Part shown: positions 22,283 to 34,645 of the stretch, in pieces
How positions within the stretch are numbered: position 1 is the stretch's first letter
Layout: every line of letters begins with the position of its first letter
Source of the DNA: Gymnopus androsaceus JB14
Taxonomy: Eukaryota > Basidiomycota > Agaricomycetes > Agaricales > Omphalotaceae
Direction of reading: 5' to 3'
DNA length: 64,000 bases
Assembly (NCBI GenBank): GCA_009733575.1
Contig: ML769417.1
Coordinates: 248,001 to 312,000 of the forward strand
Notes under the pieces: generated by a model
What the model was told of the DNA's origin: nothing
The model's input: the letters and a program-made list of their open reading frames with translations, nothing else
The model's database searches: none
Program-made: the position numbers and the translations under genes

Positions 22283-25200
22283 ATGGACGCGAGAACCAGA
22301 ATCAGCCTTTCCAGGCGGGTGAGTTTATATGCTTCTGTTTAACATATTCTACTCTCACCGAGTTTAAATATAGGAATCGGATTTCTTAGATTCATTTCCT
22401 CCTAACCAGCCAGTGGTACAATCCGATCCGAAGGATCTTTCTATGCGCGTCAGTTTTACACGCTTCTGATCAAAACAGTCCATCTTTGCTTATTTACTGC
22501 AGGAATCCGTCGTGGGGTCATCCAAAAATTTGATTGCAAAAACTAAGTACCCGCCGAAAGATAGTTCAGGAGGTGATAGACTGAAGGTCCAGCTCATGGG
22601 TTTCATGCGGAAGCTCAAAATAAGGAGTCGTGCCCCTTCGGATATGTCTTCAGTCTCTACTGGTTCATCAGTAACGGGTACTATTCGAGCGGATAGGAAG
22701 CCTGTAGCATCCGGGTCTTCCGCCCATCATAGATCTACCTATTCTCCAGAGTTCATCGAGTCTCAGTACCCTCCTCTATCTAACTCGCAAAGCCTGATAG
22801 AGAGCTCGATTGAACAAAATACAGCGTACAAAACCACGGTTCCTACCCTGCCTCCCAGTCCAATATCTTCCGATGCATCTCGAAGCGAACCACCAACTGA
22901 TGTACACCAATACTCAACACCATCTCTTTCAAGTGCTTCGTTGGACAGCAGCAAAAACCGCTTCCTTACAGGTTTAGTGATTGTTCTTTCTTTCCAACCG
23001 TTCAATAAAAGTCCTTACATACATTCCATGGAATTAGCTCCGCCCATACACCTATTGTCCATGAATACCGCCGCAGACCTTCAACGGGGAATTTTCGACT
23101 TGTGCTGGCAAACTCGGCTGACCCAAGGCTTTTCGGACAAGCTTGTGATAGTACAGGAAACGTTGGTACAGGAGGTTATGGAGTATCTACAGATGGTAAG
23201 CCTCTCAGTCAATAGATTCCCTTCGCTATAACTAATCTTTGTTATAAAGGAATTGGATTCCACAACACACCTTAAGTCTAATACTCATCACGCCGTCTTT
23301 GGTACTACCGGAGTGTATTATAAGAGATGTTTGCGGACTCTTCGTCAATTATCAGTGATCTACAAGGTCTTTCCATCTTCGTTGGTAATTCAGAACGTTA
23401 AGCAAGATGGACGACATGCAGTTGGAGGTGGCGGATTTGCAGTGAGTCGCTACTCATAATGGAATGCATAAGATCTCTTAATCGACGGACCGAAAGGATA
23501 TCTACCGCGGAACAGTGGGAGAACGACGCGTGTGTCTAAAGGTTCTTCGACTTGTTATGGAACAGGATGAAGAAATCCGCGACAAGATTCGAAAGGTGAG
23601 GTTCCCGAGACCTTTCATTTGCGATTCTGTCCGACAGCAAACTAGGAATTCTGCAATGAAGCCCTCATATGGAGGCAGCTCCAGCATCCGAATATTCTGC
23701 CATTGCTAGGTATCAATGTAGAACTTTTCTCGCCCTCGTTCTGTCTTATCTCCCCTTGGATGGAAAATAAGGACATCATCACGTTCCTAAGAAAAAATCC
23801 GACCCATGATCGACGTAGGGTGGTAAGCATGATAGAAATTTTGACTGAGGATGCTCTTCATTGATTTTCGTTCTAGCTGTCCGAGGTCGCAGCAGGTTTG
23901 TCCTACTTACACTCGAGGGATCCACCGATTCTACACGGAGATATTCGAGGCGTATGTTTATATATCTGCTTCAACCGCTCCCAGCTATTGAACATGCAAA
24001 TTTTACAGGCGAACATCCTCGTCTCCGACGACTTCCGCTGCTGTCTTGCAGATTTCGGCCTGACTCTGGTCATTTCTGATTCTCGGACGTTCTCCAATGC
24101 TACAACAAGTGCGATGACCAAAGGCACGACGCGTTGGATGGCACCAGAACTCATAATTCTCCATAATTCAGCTAAACCAGCCACGCATCATACTTCGAGA
24201 GATATCTATGCTTTTGGATGCACGGTTCTTGAGGTAGTACTTTCCTATCCTGGCGATCGTAATCCTAATGAATGCCTCCAAACTTAGATTCTGACACTGC
24301 AAATACCGTTTCACGACAAAACAACAGACCCAGCGATAATATACAGTCTGATGCTGGGTGAACGACCAGCTCGGCCTCAGAACGTCTGGTATCCAGATCG
24401 CATCTGGGATCTTACGACTCGGTGCTGGACCGAACAACCTGCGTCTCGTCCGACTGCTCAAGAGATATCCGATTTTTTACAAATTGCTTTGACTGATCTA
24501 TCATCCAGCACTTCTCTCAATCAGGAGGAGACGATAATTGGTGTTTCGGGCTTAGATAGCTCAGACTTGGACTCATTAGCCGAATCATCTCAGTCTGCAG
24601 AACTTGAACCACCTGAACTACAGCGTGGACGTTCTTTTGCCTATCGGAGCTGGGCGACTTGGCAGCCTGACCCCAACTTGATGCCGACACCTCCATCTTC
24701 AGAGGAGTCGCTGATTGTTCTTAGTCTTAGGAGTCGTCACGACTCGATAGAATCCTTGGCACTCCCTGCTTGGGCCCAAATTCATCCTGGGGGTGAACGT
24801 CGAGAAACCATAAGGACTGCAATATCCATGTTATGGAAGGAGATGTCTACACCACCCGAATATATGAGGCAGACGGATAGTGGGAAGAGGGATTGGGATG
24901 GCGTGGAGCTCCGGATGGCCAGGTTGTCAACTTGCATTGAAGCAAGTTCCATGCCCGGTGATCGACAGGTAGAAGTGATCTTTTCCAAGGCCCTTCAAGA
25001 CGGATTTGTGTTGTGCATGTGCGTTGTTAGTTTTCCAACGATAATCAACTGACTAGTAGTACTACTTTTCTCTTTTTCTCTTTCTTGACGGCAGGCTAAT
25101 GAATAAACTCCGGTCGAGTCCCATTATTCAACCCGACTCCGATTCAAACATTACAAAGTTCCTTGCAGCTTGTTCCTCATATGGTCTACCCAACGAAGAT

Positions 25201-25467
25201 CTATTTCAACAAGATGACCTGATCAAGTCCTCCCCCAAATCACTAGCACGGGTCGCAAAAACAATCATAGTTCTCATCGAGTTTACCGGAAAATCCGAGT
25301 CGAGTAGCATTGCTGCACCTCGGAGTGGGAGTATGTTATCCACTGTTTCACGACCTCACGACTCGGAGGCATCACCTATCGTTCCCAACGATTCCAATAT
25401 TGGAGCATCTACCTCTGTCGATTCAATCTCATTTCTCAGGAAATCACTAGTGATTCCGAAGCCGTGA
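22283..25467 (+). CDS. Tyrosine-kinase-like protein kinase fused to a calponin-homology domain
   Basis: Ten exons fit in phase: 22283-22318, 22374-22448, 22503-23195, 23250-23441, 23497-23595, 23646-23822, 23877-23951, 24009-24233, 24288-25018 and 25095-25467 (891 aa). An extra in-frame intron near 22972-23036 is possible. The N-terminal 270 residues are Ser-rich and likely disordered. The kinase domain has GGGGFADIYRG (about 328-338), VCLK (Lys 347), HGDIRGANIL (Asp 446), DFG (464-466) and MAPEL, so the catalytic residues are present. A Ser-rich linker follows. The end (about 735-835) has LQDGFVLC, NITKFLAACSSYGL and DLF...VAKTIIVLIEF, which match the calponin-homology fold as in fungal Cdc24 N-termini. 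It probably phosphorylates proteins at a cytoskeletal or Rho-signalling site; that role is inferred. It converges with the gene at 25626. Confidence 0.85.
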
Positions 25468-25625
25468 CCATGATGGTGCCGAATTATGATTGAAAATCCT
25501 TTTCTCATAGGTCGGACTAGCATCTTGGAGTCAAGATTACTTGAGCGATGATATAAATACCCTGGTTGAGACTAGGTATATATAATATGTATTCGTGTTC
25601 GATACTGTAGAGAGAAACTACCGTA

Positions 25626-27198
25626 TCAATGCCACACATTGCGGACGTCGATGGAGAGTACTTTTATTAGGGAGCGCTGAGGACATGAATTCCGTTCATG
25701 GCGAGTCTTACTTTGCCCGTGTGCGAATTCCGATCCACAGTATGAGCAAATAAAACGCTTTAAGCCTCTATGGGAATTTTCGTGGTCTAAAGAATACCAG
25801 GGAGGCGATCAGTCATTGCAGAGGGAAAAGCTGTTGAAGGCACTCACGCTTGAGATTATGTCTGGCAGTGAAAGTGGCAGAACAGCCTGAGATGGAACAG
25901 GTATAGACTCTCCGCACTACTGCCTGAACACTTGGTGACATATTCGTAGAAATGGCGGAGAGATGGTCTGGTACTACGGATGGCTGCACAGTATCGTTAA
26001 ATGTAATCCTCGCCTTGGTGTCATTTGTGGAGATAATCGAAGAAATTGTAGGGAGACCATGAGATTGTTGGTGGTCTGCATTCGGTGCGGAACAGTCATC
26101 TTCAGTATCCGTCGTGATGGAGGTTCCACTGAATGGAATTGAAGTTCCATGCGAGTCAGCAATATCCATTTCTGTGGTGTTGTTGAATGCAATGTATGCC
26201 ATGTAGGCTTCACTGAACGGACTCGGAGGTCTGAGGGAGGCCACCTTTGTCGTCATAGGAGCCAACTGCTCTTCCACCTCTTGTAAGTCATCATCTGGCG
26301 TACCCGAACGAGGAAATGACCGTGGAGAGGGAAGAAATGGCGGAGAAATACTCGACGAGTCTGGTGTTAGAGACGACCGTACCGTATTGCTGAGTGCAGT
26401 GGTCACCGTGGAAGCACCACCACTGAATGGACTTGGAGGTCTAAGCGATTCAGCAACATTCCGCACCGTGGCCATCTCTGACGCCATACGAACCAGTTGT
26501 TCTTCAACCTCTTGTAAGTAATCATCTGGGGTACCCGAACGGGGAGATGACGACGGAGAGAGGCGAGATGATGGAGAAAGACTTGTCGAGATTGTAGGGT
26601 GAGATCGTTGGGAAAAACCATCCGATACTAAAGAGGGCTGTAAGGCCTCGCTGGTGAGACTCGACGGTCTTAGCCATTCGGCAAGGTTCCGCAATGCCAC
26701 CGTGTCCGCCAGCATACGAGCTAATTGCTCTTCTACCTCTTGTAAGCGATCATCTGCTCCACTGGCTGGAGATCTGAGCGATGTGGCAATGTTTTGTACT
26801 GTGACCATCTCTATATTTATACGATCCAGTTGCTCCTCCAGCTGTTGCAGACGAAAAGAGTCCGAACTCGTGCGTGACTCGGACAATTTGGAGAGGATAA
26901 ACAATCTTTAGTGTGACAAAAATCAATACTCTGAAATGCAATAGACTGCAAATTGCAGGATAAAAGAAACTCACATGAACGATAATAGTACCGCAAGTAC
27001 CCCAGTTACGGTTACAGCTACAGAGCTGCTCTTGTACCCCCCAATCGTCGTAATTAAGCCTAGCCCAAATAATAGGGTGTTTAAAGACCATTGCGGCCCT
27101 TGGTTGATCAACCAGTCATGAGATTGAGGGGACCTCGCACTGAGTCTGGATAATGGGAGCTGTACTGAAGGAGGGGGATATTGGGAGTTCCAAGGCAT
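25626..27198 (-). CDS. Membrane-anchored coiled-coil protein with C-terminal C2H2 zinc fingers
   Basis: Three exons fit in phase: 26975-27198, 25848-26905 and 25626-25786 (480 aa). Exon 1 starts MPWNSQYPPPS and has two hydrophobic segments (about residues 41-57 and 61-77). Exon 2 has four repeats of LQEVEEQL-type coiled coil, each followed by a Ser/Pro-rich linker (LRPPSPFS). The C-terminus has two zinc fingers: C-x4-C-x12-H-x3-H, interrupted by the second intron, and C-x2-C-x12-H-x4-C. Intron 1 ends in AAAG, an unusual acceptor; an alternative TTGCAG acceptor exists. A decayed paralogue lies at 32400-34645. Membrane segments with DNA-binding-type fingers suggest a tethered regulator, but that is inference. 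The 3' end is 158 bp from the kinase stop. Confidence 0.7.
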
Positions 27199-27304
27199 GA
27201 AGAGCAAATAGATAGCCGCGCCTTTTGATCAGTGCAGAGTATTGAATTATACCCAACTTGGAAGCTGTTGTACTCAGAATGCAGTGATCCAAGTTCTTTT
27301 GGCA

Positions 27305-27590
27305 CATCAGCAAACCCTGTATTTTGCATTTTAATTTTGACAGCAATACATAAAATTCCCGGCGCTCCCAGAGCCCCCAGCACTGGCCAGAACCGGCCAG
27401 CACTTGCCAGTGCTGTCAAAAATATAAAATTGTATGACATTTTATTTTAATTTTCAAATAAGGCAATTTTGAGGCCTCTGGGAGCTCTGGCCAGCGCCGG
27501 CCGGACCATCTGGGTGTTGGAGCGCTGGAGCTCTGGAGACACTGTCCAGCACTTGCAAGAGCTGGCCACATCATACATGTTTTGCTGATG
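27305..27590. mobile_element. MITE, CATCAGCA family, copy 2
   Basis: The ends are CATCAGCAAACCCTGTATTTTG and ...CATGTTTTGCTGATG. The flanks are CA on both sides. The interior is rich in CCAGCACT/GAGCTCTGG and can fold on itself. It lies just upstream of the zinc-finger gene. 286 bp. Confidence 0.75.
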
Positions 27591-27874
27591 CAGAACACGG
27601 CCCGGGTTGCTAATGATGCCTAAGTGTATTGCGAACTATGCATTGATCAAGTTGAAGTACAATAGTTGTGATGGTTGGGCCTTGAAGCTCGAGTGGTGGT
27701 CCATAGGAATGAAAGGAAGCAGTTGGTAAGCAGGTCAGATTAACATTGCGATCGCTGCACCTGTTGCGCGAAAGCGCCAAGTTTAAGTAGTAAGCATCCA
27801 CAACCCTCTTCTTTTTATTGACTTTTTTTTTTCTGTTACAGACACTGTAATAGTCTAGTGCTGACTGGTACTGG

Positions 27875-28239
27875 TGTTGGAATATCAAAGGTAAATATAT
27901 CTTATCGAACTATACATGGAACACTTTCTCGTAGTATCCACTTGTTTGTATCACCATCCCATGCACTCCACTGTTATCGTCTCGCAGACTCCACTCAGTC
28001 TCTCGCCGTATCCACTTGCTCTCTCGCAGTACCCACTTTTACCATATGCACAGTAGCCACACATATTCACGCAGTAGCCACTTGCCCGATATATCATTTG
28101 TACATAGGACTGTATATAAGCCTAGGTAGCATACCCTGTAATAACACCATCGTCCCCCATCAATCTGTGTGATCGTTACTACTAAAGTCCTGTGTGGACT
28201 TACTGCTGCTACTTCCTATTTAGGAATGTAACTCTAATA
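27875..28239 (+). repeat. Solo LTR of the copia family, TSD ACTGG
   Basis: 365 bp in reverse orientation to the copia at 13051-19791. It reads TGTTGGAATATC to CTCTAATA. ACTGG flanks it exactly (27870-27874 and 28240-28244). Solo LTRs arise by recombination between two LTRs. Confidence 0.9.
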
Positions 28240-28244
28240 ACTGG

Positions 28245-29155
28245 ACGGAACAACCTGTAACCGGAGTCTTGTTGCTGATAAACACTTGAAGGTAAGTAAT
28301 TAATTTTTCTTCAGAAGATCCAGGTTCGCTACAAGCTCGCTAAGACCATGCATTTCTCCCTCCACAAAGACTTCGTTGAGAGCCAACTCAACGACCTCGG
28401 CGTCATAAATCAACATCCACCGGCTTGTACGCTGAGGTTTATGTCCATAGCAATTTTTATCTTGGTTGAGTTCGAATTTAAGTCCATCCTTAGCGCCACT
28501 GCTGTGGCAATCCCCGACTGGCTGCATTATCCAAAAAAAAGACTAAGAACATATCACTACAAGTATAAATATAATGACCCAAGCTATACACAATATTTCA
28601 ACAATATTATACATGCTGCAGTACTACATTGAAAAGCGACAACTTTGACTATTATATACTTCCTGCCCATAATTAAAAGCAAAGTCAATAGAGGATGGAG
28701 GTTAAAGGCAGCGTCACTCACAGCCACGGGAAATAGATAAACGACTACATATAGAAATGATTTGATTTAAAAAGAAACGTGACCAAACTAACTGTTCCAG
28801 TTGTTCTGTCCTTCAAGTCAAGAGCAGGCCCTTGGAGTAAAGCTCAATAGATTTGATAGAGGATGACGTGTGCAAGTGCGCTTTCCGCCGTTGAATCAAA
28901 TTGAGTGCAACAAATATGTAAAAATAATGGTAGCGGAAACAACAATCTCCAAGATTCAGAAGATGTTTTGCATGCATGTCAAGAGATACAGAGGGATTGC
29001 GGCTTGATTCTTCAAAACCTCCTATGCCCAGAGGGAATAGAGTTGGGAACATACCCAGGAACAAGTAAGGATTGTTATACTCTGTTAAGGGATCAAGGTC
29101 GTAATGGAGAGGGGTACTGGAATCTGGGTTGCTATATTACGCAAAGCAGAAGATG
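28245..29155. other. Unassigned stretch with one short minus-strand frame
   Basis: On the minus strand 28300-28527 a frame with WMLIYDAEVVELALNEVFVEGEMHGL reads like real protein, but I recognise no family. It may be a gene fragment. The rest shows nothing. Confidence 0.2.
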
Positions 29156-30139
29156 TTAAGTTTTGACTGTGTATAGTGTTGGATTGCCAGATCTTTCAAG
29201 GAAAACACCATTACTGTCTATTATTTCCACTGGATGTTGATCAAAGCTCGAAGTTTCCTCCTGGAACATTTGCTCAGGATTAGTTTTGTGATTGTAGATG
29301 ATACACTCCTCAAGGCCTGGCAAGAGACCATTGTCAGGATGCAAATCCAATACACGCTGATCTGGTGCAGGTAGACCAGCATACAATTTGTCATGCATCC
29401 TTAAGAAATTGAGCAGTGCAATGATTTTAGGTTTGTGAATGACATAAGGTGTAAGTTTGTTCCAATCTTTGCAAGGAAGTTTGCACGGGCTGATAAAAAC
29501 AATTGTGATTAAATTGTTCAAATCAGAAGGTGACCAAGGGAGAGTAGTAGCATTGGCGAAAAGATTCATTGGATGTGTGCATGTATTACCCCGCATTTGG
29601 AGAGGAACTGTCTCGGAGGAGCTACCATATATATGAGCAACATGAGCAGTTGTACAATACAAGGCACAAGCCATCTCTTCAACCCAGGTTATATCTTTTA
29701 AATCAAGGGGGAGCTCACTGCGATACAAGTTATTGTTCAATGCCAATTGAGGCATATTGTTCTTTGAAAGGGCACCATAGCATTGAATACACAAATATAT
29801 TTCAAATTGTGTACATGATTCATCTGTAGTGCAAATGCCTTTAGGTTCCAAAAGGAGGCCATCCAAAGATTCATGTAAGTATCTGAACCGCAAAAGAGGT
29901 GTATGCTCCAGAATGTAATTATTAGTCACGCAAAGATTGTCCAGTGGAGGTAGCACTGCAAGGGGAATAAATGAACTACTTCTCAGTCAATCCTCCACAC
30001 CACATGAAGTGCAAACTGATAGAGGTTTATATTGAATTGAATTCTGGTAGGATGCAAAGCATTCTTTGATTGTAGAGTCAGGTACAGGCTGTGGCCATAT
30101 TTCTTTCGCCGCTTCTAAAGCAAGAATCTCATTTGTGAG
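29156..30139 (-). pseudogene. Helitron helicase-like N-terminal fragment (DUF6570-type)
   Basis: The frame has KPLSVCTSCGVED, then CIQCYGALSKNNMPQLALNN and LDLKDITWVEEMACA, then DLNNLITIVFISP and KIIALLNFLRMHDKLY. This order is typical of the DUF6570 region that precedes the Rep/helicase part of fungal Helitron proteins. One TGA, after CGVED near 29985, breaks it and fits CGA-to-TGA. The Rep and helicase domains that should follow at lower coordinates are absent, so only the start of the protein remains. CpG is scarce here. Confidence 0.6.
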
Positions 30140-30450
30140 TCATTGAATGTGTGCTTTTTTTCTTTCAAGGCGTTTGCAATTGTTGAGAGAGCCTGGAATA
30201 GGGAGACCAAGATTATAATTTGTTGCAAAAGTAGAGAACGCAGATAAAATGGCACTGAGAATAGACAGAGGATAACCACGACTGGATAAAACTATTGAGA
30301 AACCCCCAATGACTATGGGAGAACCTGTGTATGCCACAGCCATGAGCCAGATTAGCTAATCCCGACCCCTACATTCTTCCAGTCTGGGCCAATAAGCATT
30401 GCGTACCATTAGGTGACTCACAGCCAACTATTTTGTGTGCTGCTGCATGG

Positions 30451-31010
30451 TGTTATGAACACTTTATCTTATCTCATGCCACATGGACTATTACTTATCT
30501 GTTTCTTCTATTTGTCTTTGTATATCTCGGCGCTTACTTAAGCGCGCGCTTGTTTAGGCACGTGGCTGTCTTGTTTACTTATGTTTCATTCTTTATAGTT
30601 CATTGGACACATGCATGATCTTGTATGATCGTTTGATCCTTGATCATAGGCCTTGATCATCCAATCATCCTTCGATCATCCTTTGATCACTTTGATCACA
30701 CCTCATGCTAGGATGCTGCATTCGGTACTGGATACACATGTACAATCACTTATTACTTACAGACATCGATACTGTTGTACTTCATAGTTTTATGCATTGT
30801 TACAGTATGTACAGGGCATAGGGTTCTGGGTCTAGGGCTTGTACAGTAGTATATAAGTAGTTGTAGCTATAGCTTAGTCCTTAGCTTCAATCTCGTCAAT
30901 ACCTCCTAGTTCTCAATATCATCTTCTCTTTTCCTCATCGTTCTTGTCTTTGCCTAAGTCGGAAGTTGTGACGCCTGGTACCTTGTATTGTGGGGAACTA
31001 GTCGCTGACA
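30451..31010 (+). repeat. Solo LTR, second family, TSD CATGG
   Basis: 560 bp from TGTTATGAAC to CGCTGACA. It is flanked exactly by CATGG on both sides. It has a TATATAAG-like box near 30851 and a run of TGATCA motifs near 30618-30700. A minus-strand copy of the same family lies at 47166-47922. Confidence 0.88.
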
Positions 31011-31585
31011 CATGGCAGATTTCAGGGATACTGATATTCTTTAGTCTTCTCGTCGTTGCCCAAATAACAGATGAAATAGGGACTACACTTAGTACATGAT
31101 AATGAGTCTGCCCTCTTGAGTCTCATCACTGGAATATTTTAGAGCGTTGTTATGTTGGAACTTGACACATATTGGCAAGTTTGAGATGCAATGTCTCTGA
31201 AGGGTGGAAAAAACAGGTTAAGATGACCTCTGAATGGTTCTTACTTCTGCCTTTAAGACCTCCTATTTTGAAGTTCACTGAGGATTGGCATCCTGGGCAT
31301 AAGATGGTGAACAGTGAGAGCTCTAGCCTCTCTGAGCCAAAAACATGGTGATAAACTGAATAAAATGAATTTATTACATTGATGAGGTGTTAAGAATGAT
31401 AGAGTCTATGGCCAGCGCTGACCCGATGATGAGGAAAGGTAAAGAGCGGCTTAGCAAAAGTCTCGAAGCACCCAGGGAGCACCCAGGAAAATGGAGCATC
31501 CGGCCAGGCAGTGGCCAAATCAACAGAAACCTTAGAATGACATTTGCATAGGGTTTCCTGGCGAAAACAGGGTTACTCAATAGTT
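31011..31585. other. Intergenic
   Basis: No gene or repeat with clear ends is seen. Confidence 0.3.
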
Positions 31586-32100
31586 TTATCCACCGTGACC
31601 TTCCATAATAGTGAATATTAAACTGCAAACGTCATGCAAAGTATTGCGCTTGATGTTATCAAAGTTCTCACTAAGGTAATACTCAATAAGTGTCTGATTG
31701 GAGACCATATACAAACTGAGAAATTGCCATTGGAAAACCTTGCTCAACAGTGTAAAAATGTCATTAGATTCAATATTAGCTTTAATACTGGGTGATCTGA
31801 ATCGGTAAAACAAGGTGCCTGCACGAGATGTAGATTTGACTGATAACGAAGCCAATAATTGATCAATGTTGCAGGAAGGGCATGTTAACAGTGCTTGCTT
31901 CAAGGAAGGCAGAAACTCCACCTGATGATAGGGGTGTGGTTCACAGTCGGCAGCATCCTCAGGTAAAGCTTTGACAAGAGACCAATAAATAACCGATCCA
32001 AAATTTGCATAAAACTGGGATCAAATTCTTCCATAAGCGTTAGATCCAGTTTGGATGGTAGGCTGTAAAATGTGACACTGTTCCAATACAAAATTCACCA
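31586..32100 (-). pseudogene. Fragment of an unrecognised protein
   Basis: An open frame of 111 codons (31586-31921) extends upstream to about 32100 with one TGA. It has a CPSC pair near its start and leucine-rich helices. No family is recognised. CpG-poor surroundings suggest an old transposon or gene fragment. Confidence 0.3.
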
Positions 32101-32494
32101 ACAAGGGTTTATTTTTTTGACGAGCCAGGATGGAGTGGGAAAGCAGATATTTGCAAGCAATTCAATTGTTCACGGCGAAGATCTTCAGGACAGAAGTTAA
32201 AGTAAAAACATAATTATAGACATCTTATAAGCTTTATTCAAGGTCAAAGTCCAACGCAAATTGAGATGGTAGACAAAAGACCAGAAAAATTGTCATTGTT
32301 TCATGTATAAGCAGAAACGTGGCTAACGTGGAGCGCGGGAAAAAATTACCTAGAGTAGTTTTTTTGGTGGATTTTTGTCCGATTGCTGCAGACAGGACCC
32401 TCCCTTCCCTTCAGTCAGAGTCGGGGACAGTATTGGTCATAAACTTTTGGGAGTTCACTATGGTCTAAAGAACACCAGAGAACCAGGGAATCAG

Positions 32495-33656
32495 TGGATG
32501 ACTTCCCACAAGGTAATTCTCTAAAAGAAAAAGGAAGCTGTCCATTCGATGAAAGTTTGATGAGCTTTATTTGACGATTTTATTTGACAAATTGTTCCCG
32601 TAACAGCTGTACAGCCGTAACCAAATCGTCGTTGGCAGTCAGTGGCTATGCCACAAATTCCTTGTTGTTTCTCCCTCACTACTCTTTCGAAATGGAACCG
32701 CTGTTGAAGTTAGGGATGGAGAATGATTTTCTCTCTTCTCTTCTTCAATTGCAACAGCAGGAAGAGGAGGACAGGGAAGAATCACAGCATAATCTGCTTA
32801 TTCTTGGAGCCCTCGTTCTCGGCGTCAATGGTAACAACTCAGAACACATTCGCCGCCGTAATCCGTCACGTCGCTACCTTACACGCCCCCAACTTATGCC
32901 CGACCCCCGCCTAGAATCTCCATGGATCCGTTTGTGGAAGGGACAAGAAGACCGGGCCTTTATCACCACTATGGGCTTCGATGTTAGAACATTTCGGTTC
33001 ATTCTTGAACATTTCGCCGAAATTTGGAATCATACACCTATCCCTCAAAACGACGTCTCATCTGGAGGTAATCCACGTCTCCCTGCACATTCATTGGATG
33101 CAGCTGGTGCATTGGGATTGACACTACATTATCTTGGGTCTGCTATTCCCGAAGTCCAACTGCAGCAAATTTTTGCCGTTGTTCCATCTGTTCTTACCCG
33201 CTACCTCGAATTCTCTCTCGATATTCTTCTTGCTACTCTCAGACAGATGAAGGAGGCACAAATAAAGCTTCCTACGAAGATCGAGGAGTTCAAAGGCTAA
33301 ATTTGTTCACATTCATCATAGTAGTATCCTAATGTACTGCATGCACATAGATTACAAGAAAATATAAGCTATGTTAGCTGTGAGCCTACCTTAGTACCTA
33401 CAAATGAACTCATGGCCCAATGAAGCTCACATCCTAATGCGGATCAAGATACGTACGCATTGCACCCTGATAGCCGATGAAAATAAAGCGCAAAACCTGT
33501 TTACAAAGGGGTCGGGAGGCCGTTGTAAACTAGGGCCTTTAGAACGCTCCTCAAATTTCAAATAACGTTTAGAAACTTGATGCCGCTTGCCGGCCGTGCT
33601 CGCTTAACATTTATCTGACGATTTTATTCGGAAATAGTCTTACGGGAAGTCATCCA
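32495..33656 (+). mobile_element. Truncated PIF/Harbinger-like DNA transposon
   Basis: The ends TGGATGACTTCCC (32495) and GGGAAGTCATCCA (33656) form a perfect 13-bp inverted repeat with further partial matches inward. I see no clear 3-bp duplication. It encodes the N-terminal part of a HARBI1-like nuclease and lies inside the zinc-finger pseudogene. Confidence 0.6.
32692..33300 (+). pseudogene. HARBI1-like transposase, N-terminal part only
   Basis: The frame of 202 codons starts MEPLLKLGMENDFLSS. It carries PWIRLWKGQEDRAFITTMGFDVRTF, HSLDAAGALGLTLHYLG and LQQIFAVVPSVLTRYLEFSL, the order seen upstream of the DDE domain in basidiomycete HARBI1 proteins. It ends at TAA 33298 before any DDE nuclease motif. 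About half the usual length is missing. An in-frame extension upstream to 32584 exists but looks less typical. Confidence 0.65.
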
Positions 33657-34645
33657 GTCTCCGAGCACAGGAAAACCTATTATGAGCACCCACGTTCAAG
33701 ATTATATTTGGAATTGAAAGTGTCGGAACAGAAGGAATAGGTGTAGATGGTCCCTTCTTACGCCGTTTCCGCGCTGCTAGGGCTTGAATATTTGGTAAAG
33801 TATTAATGGAAATTGTGGGGTGTAATTGTTCGACAAAACACGACTGAAATGGCCTGCATAGTATCATATTGTTGAATGCAGTGGTCACCCACCACTGGGT
33901 GAACTCGAAGGTCTAAACGATCCAGCAATTCTGCGTTGTGGCCATGTCTATCTTCACACGAGCTACCTCTTGTAAGTCGCTATCTGGAACCGCATATGAC
34001 GGGATACTTCTAAGACCAATGTTCTAGTAAACTTGGAATGATCCTACCAGATGTCCGATAGGATATGATAATAATTGGTCTTTTCTAGTCAGCGCGAGAT
34101 AGGATATGATAGGATGGGATTTCTGGGGGAGCGAATGGGGAGATGATCATGGAGAGAGAAGCGGTGAAGAAATACTTGTCGAAATTGTAGGGCGAGATCG
34201 TTGGAAAAGATGGTCTGGCATTATAATAAAGATGACTGTACCGCCGTATCGTTAAATGCAGCAGTCGCCGTGGAGGCGCCAACACTGAATGGACTAGGCG
34301 GTCAAGGCGATTCAGGAACGTTCCATATGTCTGGCGTGCATCATACGAGCCAGCTATCATACGAGCCAGCTATCATCTCTTGGAGGCTGGAGCATCTGTA
34401 TGGCAGTATTCTGATGTTACTAGAACTGCAGGGTTAGTAAAAGAAACTTTTCACATATCAACGATACAGTCATATCTACGGGGTGGTTCTTGTACCCCCC
34501 TAATTGTCGAAATTATAGTAATCCGATCAATAATTGCGGCCCTAGCAGGCGTCACTGCTTGATAAACCAGGCAAGAGATTGAGAGGCGCGCGCCGTGTAA
34601 TGGGGGTTGAATTGAAGGGGGAGGATACTGAGAGTTCCAAGCCAT

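Larger units (their letters stand above)
32400..34645 (-). pseudogene. Decayed paralogue of the membrane/zinc-finger gene
   Basis: The start at 34645 reads MAWNSQYPPPSIQ, close to MPWNSQYPPPSVQ of the gene at 25626-27198. The GTACCCCCC-TAAT block and the SPFS/TMEAPTL-type repeat linkers follow with frame breaks. Near 32400-32475 the minus strand carries a TTTAG acceptor followed by ACCATAGTGAACTCCC, matching the start of exon 3 of the intact gene. A PIF-like element (32495-33656) sits between. It is not translatable. Confidence 0.6.

Noticed and set aside
27108..27440. Minus-strand frames across the MITE next to the zinc-finger gene
   Set aside because: The C-terminal part is the MITE interior; only exon 1 of the zinc-finger gene is supported.
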